The notes below the pieces were generated by a model. It made no database searches, was not told the origin of the DNA, and saw only the letters and a program-made list of their open reading frames with translations. From contig JARVKI010000107.1 of NCBI GenBank assembly GCA_036674765.1, forward strand, positions 1-64,000: a stretch of 64,000 nt of DNA, in the 5' to 3' direction. The DNA is from Seiridium cupressi (lineage: Eukaryota > Ascomycota > Sordariomycetes > Amphisphaeriales > Sporocadaceae). This document shows positions 59,062 to 64,000 of the stretch, in pieces; positions within the stretch are counted from its first letter, which is position 1, and the number at the start of each line of letters is the position of its first letter. The position numbers and the translations under genes were made by a program.

Positions 59062-60725
59062 TCACACTACACCATTTTGTCGTAGCTGGTCCACCTCCTT
59101 GGCATCTATGCCCAGCGTGCCGAGCACCTCGACCGTGTGCTGTCCGAGTGCAGGTGGAGGAGCCCGCAGGCTCGGCGACGTCTCACTGAACTTGACTGCG
59201 GGTCCAATGACACGGATCTGGCCTGACGCTGCCGTGTCTGTTTCCATCTCGGCAATCATGCCGCGCGCCTCAATCTGTGGGTGGGTGAAGGTGTTCTCAA
59301 TGTTGTTGATGGGGGCAAAGGGCAACGTTGTCTCCCCGATCAGCTGCATCCATTCGTCTGCAGTTTTGGTCCCGAAGGCAGCGTTGAATATGGGGTCGAT
59401 GAGATGGCGGTTTTCAACGCGCTTGGGGTTGGTGGCAAAGCGCTCATCGTCAATCAGTGTCTCGAGACCGAGGAGTCTGCACAGACCTGCAAATTGGGCG
59501 TCATTTGTTGCGCCGCCCACGAGATACTTGTCCTTCGTCTTGAAGGCGTTATAGGGCACGATACTGGAATGCTGGCAACCCCAGCGCTGGGCCTCTATGC
59601 CCAGATTGAGCCAGGCTAGGCCGACGTTCGTGAGCAGGCTGACCTGCGTTTCAAACAACGAGGCGTCAACCCGTTGGCCCATACCTCCTCTCTCACGGGC
59701 GTGTAATGCTGCGAGAATGGCCCCGTGCAAATAGAGACCAGTCGCCAGATCTACCATACCGATGCCGGGTCGTACCGGGGGTCCATTCTGTTCACCGGTT
59801 ACATGGATCAGGCCAGCTTCTGCTCCAGCAATCGGATCGTATCCGCCCCTCTTTGCATAGGGCCCGGAGGTTCCGTACCCTGGGGGATGGCCAATCAGCA
59901 ATCGATTCGCTCTGAGTTGCTTCAGAAAAGCCTAGCAGGTCAAACTCTTACCGGAAATACTCGCGTAAATCAGTCGAGGATTTTGTTCCCTTAGGAGTTC
60001 GTACCCAAGATCTAGCCGGTCCATGGTCCCTGGTTTAAAGTTCTCGACCCTTGAATTCCAGACCGTTGGCCCTATGGTCAGAATAGCTCGGCCAGAATAG
60101 CAATAGTACGTATGAATAAGTTGTTGAGTTACCTACAGAACGTCCGCCTGCTTTAAAAGCTCGACGAATATTTCCTTGCCTCTTGGATTCTTTATGTCTA
60201 AGGTGACGGACTTCTTGTTGCGGTTGACAGAAGAGAAGTAGTTGGACATTGGCCCTGCGCCTGGCTTCCAGGCCTGGTCTTCGCCTCGCATCTTGAAGTG
60301 TCGCGTGTCATCCTGGGGACAACAACGGGTTTCTCTGTCAGTCAGGAACCTTGACTCAAACATATGAGAAATTCCCGAGGTTGATGGCGTCTTACTCCTT
60401 TTCCAATGGCCTCGATCTTGATGATCTCTGCGCCATAGTCCGCAAGTATCTGAGTGCAAAATGGAGCCTTCGGTTGGAAGGGTAGTCAGCCAAGCCTTTT
60501 AATGATTGCTCTGAAAAGTGGCCGGCGACTTACTGCCAGAACCCGAGACAAATCCAAAACCTTCAAACCATGCAGGGATCCATGAGGGCTTCCGACGTTC
60601 TTGCTTGAGGCAGCGGAAGAACTCCATCTTCCAAGGCGACTCCAGTGAGCCTTGATCAGTCCGTGGGTTTTAGGCTGAATAGCGCTTCTTAACCTGTGCG
60701 TAACTCGGGGCGTCGAGTGATTCAT
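59062..60725 (-). CDS. SUGCT-like class III CoA transferase for dicarboxylates
   Basis: Five exons (60725-60534, 60467-60396, 60312-60137, 60049-59952, 59879-59062; introns 66, 83, 87 and 72 bp) give 451 residues. A basic N-terminus ([24 protein letters not shown] shortened: [15 protein letters not shown]) looks like a mitochondrial presequence. The CaiB/BaiF fold follows: [52 protein letters not shown] and [15 protein letters not shown]. Asp223 in MVDLATGLY is the expected covalent aspartyl nucleophile. [19 protein letters not shown] and [10 protein letters not shown] are close to human SUGCT, a mitochondrial transferase that moves CoA from succinyl-CoA (or HMG-CoA) to glutarate and related dicarboxylates. 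The likely reaction is activation of a C5/C6 dicarboxylate, though fungal itaconate transferases are relatives and cannot be excluded. It is convergent with the lyase-hydratase fusion. Confidence 0.88.
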
Positions 60726-61351
60726 CTTGTAAAGTGCTCACGGCAAGTGTACTGATACGGGTCATCAATTGTTAGAGGATGGCGACGAGCAGAGGTGCGA
60801 ATCAGTGTTCTCATTTGGTAGCCTGAGAATTATCTCGAGTGCTATTTCGCCATAGTTGATATAAGGCAGCCGTCAATGCTGTCCGCAAGGCATAGGATCT
60901 ACCATACAGACCTCGGACAGCCGAGACGGCTCGCAAATGCGGATCATGTGGACCTTGGTACATGGGTACATGTGCTGAGCGAATCAAACTATCCGATCTA
61001 GAAATTGGAGTCACCAGGTTACCCTCGGTATTCTCACGTCCTACCCGATAGCCGATTTGTGCAGTCATATGGCGTACTTCACCTTTTTTATGATAGCAGC
61101 CATCACGAATAACCCCAATATCGGCTTCTGTTTCAATATTATCGAATGACTGAGTCAGATACGTTTCAGAATTTCCACCTAATAATATATCCATACTTGG
61201 GAGCAATTTCGATGGAAAGTCGGTACGAGTATGCACTAGCTTCAAACCTGGTAACAGAGCTTTTGGGAGAATAATATTAACAACATGTTTGGTAAATTAA
61301 TTCATACTAAAGGTGTTCTGAATGATTAGCTAGTAGACAACCTCCACAGGT
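60726..61351. other. Intergenic region with an unaccepted open frame
   Basis: About 630 bp between the CoA transferase start and the dehydrogenase stop (same strand). A 144-codon frame (60811-61245, minus) has plausible composition but no domain, membrane segment or start context that I can support, so it is not called a gene. The region should contain the CoA transferase promoter. Confidence 0.5.
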
Positions 61352-62674
61352 CTAATAACTCTTTGGCAACCCTAACACACGCTGTCCGATATAATTCTTT
61401 ATCATCTCGCCACTGACGGGCGCGATTCTAGACAAGATGGATTCCCTCATGTAGCGCTCCACGTGGTACTCCTTTGCAAAGCCCATGCCTCCGTGGGACA
61501 TGATGGCTCTGTCCGCGGCCTTGAACGCAGCTTCGGAAGCCAGATATTTGCCCGCGTTTGCGTACTCGCCGTCCACGTATCCTTGGTCGTAGAGGCGACC
61601 CGCAAGGTAGATCATGAGCCGCGCACTCTCGAGATTCATCCAGCACTCGGCGAGTGGGTGCTGGATACCCTGATACTTGCCGATGGGGTTGCCGAATACG
61701 ACTCGCTCGTTAGTGTAGTTGCAGGCGCGGCGCAGGGCCGCAAATCCAATGCCGAGAGCTTCTGCGCCGACCAAGACCCGCTCAGCGTTCATTCCGTGCA
61801 TAATCATCTTAAAGCCATCGCCTTCATTCCCAATCAGGTCTTGGGCGGGAACTTTCCAGTCTTCAAAAAAGAGCGTGTTGGTGTCGACCGCATTGCGGCC
61901 CATCTTGGGGATTTTGGTGATTTGCACGGCGTTTCGGTCCAGATCCGTATAGAATAAAGATAGCCCTTGACTCGGCTTCCTGCATTCTTCTAGGGGCGTC
62001 GTTCTCGCAAGCACTAAGATCTTTTCTGCAACCTGGGCCGTAGAGATGAAGACTTTGGAGCCCTTTAGGATATAGTGGTCTCCACTCTTACGTGCTGAAG
62101 ATTGCAGCCGCAAAGTGTCCAAACCCGTGTTAGGTTCCGTGACGCCAAAGCACGCGCGCTCCTTGCCCTGTATGAGTGGCACCAGCCAGCGTTCCTTTTG
62201 CTCCTTCGTGCCAAACTTAGAGACCGGCTCGAGGCCAAATATGTTCATGTGAACCGACGAGGCTCCGTTCATGCCAGCTCCGGACTCAGCTATGGTTTGC
62301 AGCATGACAGCTGCCTCTGAGATGCCGAGCGCAGACCCGCCGTACTCCTCGGGAAGACAGATTCCAAGCCAGCCATTTGATGCGAGGTCTTTGTAAAGCT
62401 CCCAAGGGAATTCCTGCGCGCTGTCCTTGTCCATCCAGTATTCATCACTATAATTAGAGCATATCTTGGCGATGGCTTCGCGGACCTCCCGTTGAGATTC
62501 TGACCACTCTGGCAGGCCGACGGGTAGAAATTCGGAGGCGCGGGCGTGCACGTCTCTCTTCCTCATTGCAGTCAAGACGGTCAATGGCGTAGCTGAAGCT
62601 GTGGGGCGACATGTAGGCGCTGCGACAAGATTTCTATGCAGCCGTTGTGCGGCTGTCAGAAGGCGGCCTCGCAT
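61352..62674 (-). CDS. Mitochondrial acyl-CoA dehydrogenase, branched-chain type
   Basis: An intronless 440-residue protein with the complete acyl-CoA dehydrogenase fold. Residues 1-45 are basic and hydroxylated, with no acid before Asp41, fitting a mitochondrial presequence. FAD-contacting segments include CFGVTEPNTGLD (175-186), the LKGSKVFIS strand, RVVFGNPIGKYQGIQHPLAE and HGGMGFAKEYHVERYMRE. The general base of medium-chain enzymes (Glu376) is here Pro419 in SRIAPVS. Instead a Glu298 in MNAERVLVG sits at the helix G site used by isovaleryl-CoA dehydrogenase (Glu254). This suggests a branched acyl-CoA substrate. The reading frame is open 3 codons further upstream but only with TTG, so the ATG at 62674 is chosen. 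It is divergent from the mitochondrial carrier. Confidence 0.9.
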   Translation of the reverse strand: MRGRLLTAAQRLHRNLVAAPTCRPTASATPLTVLTAMRKRDVHARASEFLPVGLPEWSESQREVREAIAKICSNYSDEYWMDKDSAQEFPWELYKDLASNGWLGICLPEEYGGSALGISEAAVMLQTIAESGAGMNGASSVHMNIFGLEPVSKFGTKEQKERWLVPLIQGKERACFGVTEPNTGLDTLRLQSSARKSGDHYILKGSKVFISTAQVAEKILVLARTTPLEECRKPSQGLSLFYTDLDRNAVQITKIPKMGRNAVDTNTLFFEDWKVPAQDLIGNEGDGFKMIMHGMNAERVLVGAEALGIGFAALRRACNYTNERVVFGNPIGKYQGIQHPLAECWMNLESARLMIYLAGRLYDQGYVDGEYANAGKYLASEAAFKAADRAIMSHGGMGFAKEYHVERYMRESILSRIAPVSGEMIKNYIGQRVLGLPKSY

Positions 62675-63268
62675 TGTGGTCAAACCTGTGGTACCAAAAA
62701 AATCTACTGGGTATAAATGACGAGGTGGAGGAAAAGGAGTGGGACAATGCTGTGTCTCCTTAAACAGCTGACGATTGAGTGAGGTCTACGATGGAGCTTT
62801 CCAATCGTTTATCATCCTTTTGCTTGCTCTTCTTCTTGGAACCTTACAGTTCGGGTCTAAATAGAATCTATTCTTGCATGACATCTGGCTAGATTTGGTA
62901 TCCCCTCTATGCAAGCTCAGTTTTGGGTGCACCGGTGGGTCAGTGGTGATGTCTGTCGCCCTCCAGCGGGTATTGCCGAGGGTACCAAGCAAAAAGCCGA
63001 GGTGATCAATGATATAGAATGCTCGCCATCTAATGCAGCACTTCTTCCTGGGGAAAGATTATGATGAGACTAGTGCAGATGCTGGATGTAGATCACACCT
63101 TTCGCATGTTCGCTCATCAGAGGGCAGCGATGGATGTAAGATGGACAGATTCCAATGAGCAAAAATATTTGTCAATAGTCTCGGGGCATTACCTTCGATG
63201 TCAAGTCGTATTATGAGGAAAGGCTACCTCGAGAGACACCACGTAGACCGAATCCTACCTGCGAAAGA
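62675..63268. promoter_or_regulatory. Divergent promoter, acyl-CoA dehydrogenase / mitochondrial carrier
   Basis: A 594-bp gap between two divergent start codons. It would drive both genes and could carry common control. I could not recognise a specific binding site. One 68-codon frame within it is not accepted. Confidence 0.55.
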
Positions 63269-64000
63269 ATGACAGAAGGTCAGCTTAAGAAACGCCCCGC
63301 GGTGCTGCGTACTGTATTGGATACATGTATTCCCTTTGCTGTGGGCTGTACCTCTGGCATGGTTGCCGCTGTCATTGTTCAGCCTCTGGATACTCTCAAG
63401 GTGCGAATGCAGCTGACAGACCAGAGCGCCGGCAGAAGATCGCAATTCACTATCGCTAAGAGTATTGTCGCGCAAGATGGATTTTGGAACCTATACCAGG
63501 GCCTTTCTGCTGGTCTTCTCCGGCAGCTCGTCTATGGGACCCTCCGGCTAGGCCTCTTTGCTACCTTTGAGCAACGCTTGGAACGCCGCGCGGAAGGTCA
63601 AGGTACTACCCTTGGGTTTGGAGGTAGAGCACTGGCTGGGATCAGTGCTGGAGCGCTGGCTGCTTTCGTGGGGACCCCGACTGAGGTTGCGCTCATCCAG
63701 ATGCAGGCCGATAGCATGAGGCCGACTGACCAGCGATTGAATTATACATCCGTCGTTGATACGATAAAGCGCCTCGTGAAGCAGGAGGGAGTTTTAAGTC
63801 TATGGAAGGGCACAGGACCGACAATCGTTCGTGCTATGTCAACCAACTTTGGCCAACTCGCCTTCTTTTCAGAGTCGAAACACCAGATACAGAAGTACTC
63901 TTCCATGTCGCGTGAGAAACGCACGACTCTCGCAGCCACCATTGCGGGGTTTGCCGGTTCGTTCCTCAGTCAACCATTTGACTTTGTCAAGACTCGGTTA
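63269..64000 (+). CDS. Mitochondrial carrier, oxoglutarate/malate type (partial, runs off the edge)
   Basis: The frame begins at 63269 (MTEGQLKKRP) and remains open for 244 codons to the window end. It has the mitochondrial carrier three-repeat pattern. The first signature is PLDTLKVRMQ. The second is the atypical PTEVALIQMQ, which together with GALAAFVGTP and GLSAGLLRQLVYGTLRLG is characteristic of the oxoglutarate/malate carrier branch (compare PAEVALIRM). The third begins PFDFVKTRL at the edge. The last repeat's end is missing only because the window stops. The protein would exchange dicarboxylates across the inner mitochondrial membrane. Its divergent position with the dehydrogenase suggests it supplies a dicarboxylate to the pathway. 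Exact substrate is inference. Confidence 0.9.
   Translation, partial: MTEGQLKKRPAVLRTVLDTCIPFAVGCTSGMVAAVIVQPLDTLKVRMQLTDQSAGRRSQFTIAKSIVAQDGFWNLYQGLSAGLLRQLVYGTLRLGLFATFEQRLERRAEGQGTTLGFGGRALAGISAGALAAFVGTPTEVALIQMQADSMRPTDQRLNYTSVVDTIKRLVKQEGVLSLWKGTGPTIVRAMSTNFGQLAFFSESKHQIQKYSSMSREKRTTLAATIAGFAGSFLSQPFDFVKTRL

Noticed and set aside
60811..61245. 144-codon open frame on the minus strand in the catabolic cluster
   Set aside because: No recognisable domain or motif and no conservation evidence available; could be a real small gene but cannot be supported from sequence alone.
1..64000. CRISPR arrays, rRNA genes or bacterial-type operons
   Set aside because: No spaced direct-repeat array or rRNA-like sequence was seen; gene structure with spliceosomal introns is eukaryotic.

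Overview
The window reads as a piece of a filamentous ascomycete (Pezizomycotina) nuclear genome. The support is the gene set (Gpi13, LMBR1-family protein, P-glycoprotein-type ABC transporter, several Zn2Cys6 regulators), short GT-AG introns of about 42-117 bp that rejoin frames cleanly, CT-rich leaders and long gene-poor gaps. A Sordariomycete is my guess, not something the sequence proves. Gene models below were spliced by eye; each spliced model closes in frame.

1-29 kb is an ordinary chromosomal block: a small single-pass membrane protein (2900-3445 +), a zinc-cluster regulator with two tandem Zn2Cys6 motifs (5442-8590 -), GPI ethanolamine phosphate transferase Gpi13 (10676-13882 +), a secreted, probably GPI-anchored protein (15152-16253 -), a full ABCB-type ABC transporter (19817-23927 -) and an LMBR1-domain membrane protein (25848-27977 -).

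29-53 kb is a graveyard of secondary-metabolism-type genes. It holds the 3' third of a reducing polyketide synthase with a terminal reductase domain, a methyltransferase cut off at its SAM motif, a casein-kinase-1 fragment, two broken P450s, a broken AMACR-like CoA transferase, a truncated flavin monooxygenase and a Baeyer-Villiger monooxygenase with stop codons. Most recognisable stops are best explained as C-to-T or G-to-A transitions. Two cutinase-factor-like Zn2Cys6 regulators (40835-43478 and 44315-47118 +) and an HSL-type esterase (53353-54324 -) remain open among the wreckage.

56-64 kb holds what I consider the most interesting system: a compact set of apparently mitochondrial genes. 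They are an HMG-CoA lyase fused to a LiuC-like methylglutaconyl-CoA hydratase (56188-58285 +), a SUGCT-like class III dicarboxylate CoA transferase (59062-60725 -), an acyl-CoA dehydrogenase with its catalytic Glu in the isovaleryl-CoA-dehydrogenase position (61352-62674 -), and, divergent from it, an oxoglutarate/malate-type mitochondrial carrier running off the window (63269-64000 +). Read together they could import a 3-methyl-branched C5/C6 dicarboxylate (3-methylglutarate, 3-methylglutaconate or HMG), activate it, oxidise it, hydrate it and cleave it to acetyl-CoA and acetoacetate. Two diverged 190-bp inverted-repeat (MITE-like) elements lie between the convergent fusion and transferase genes.
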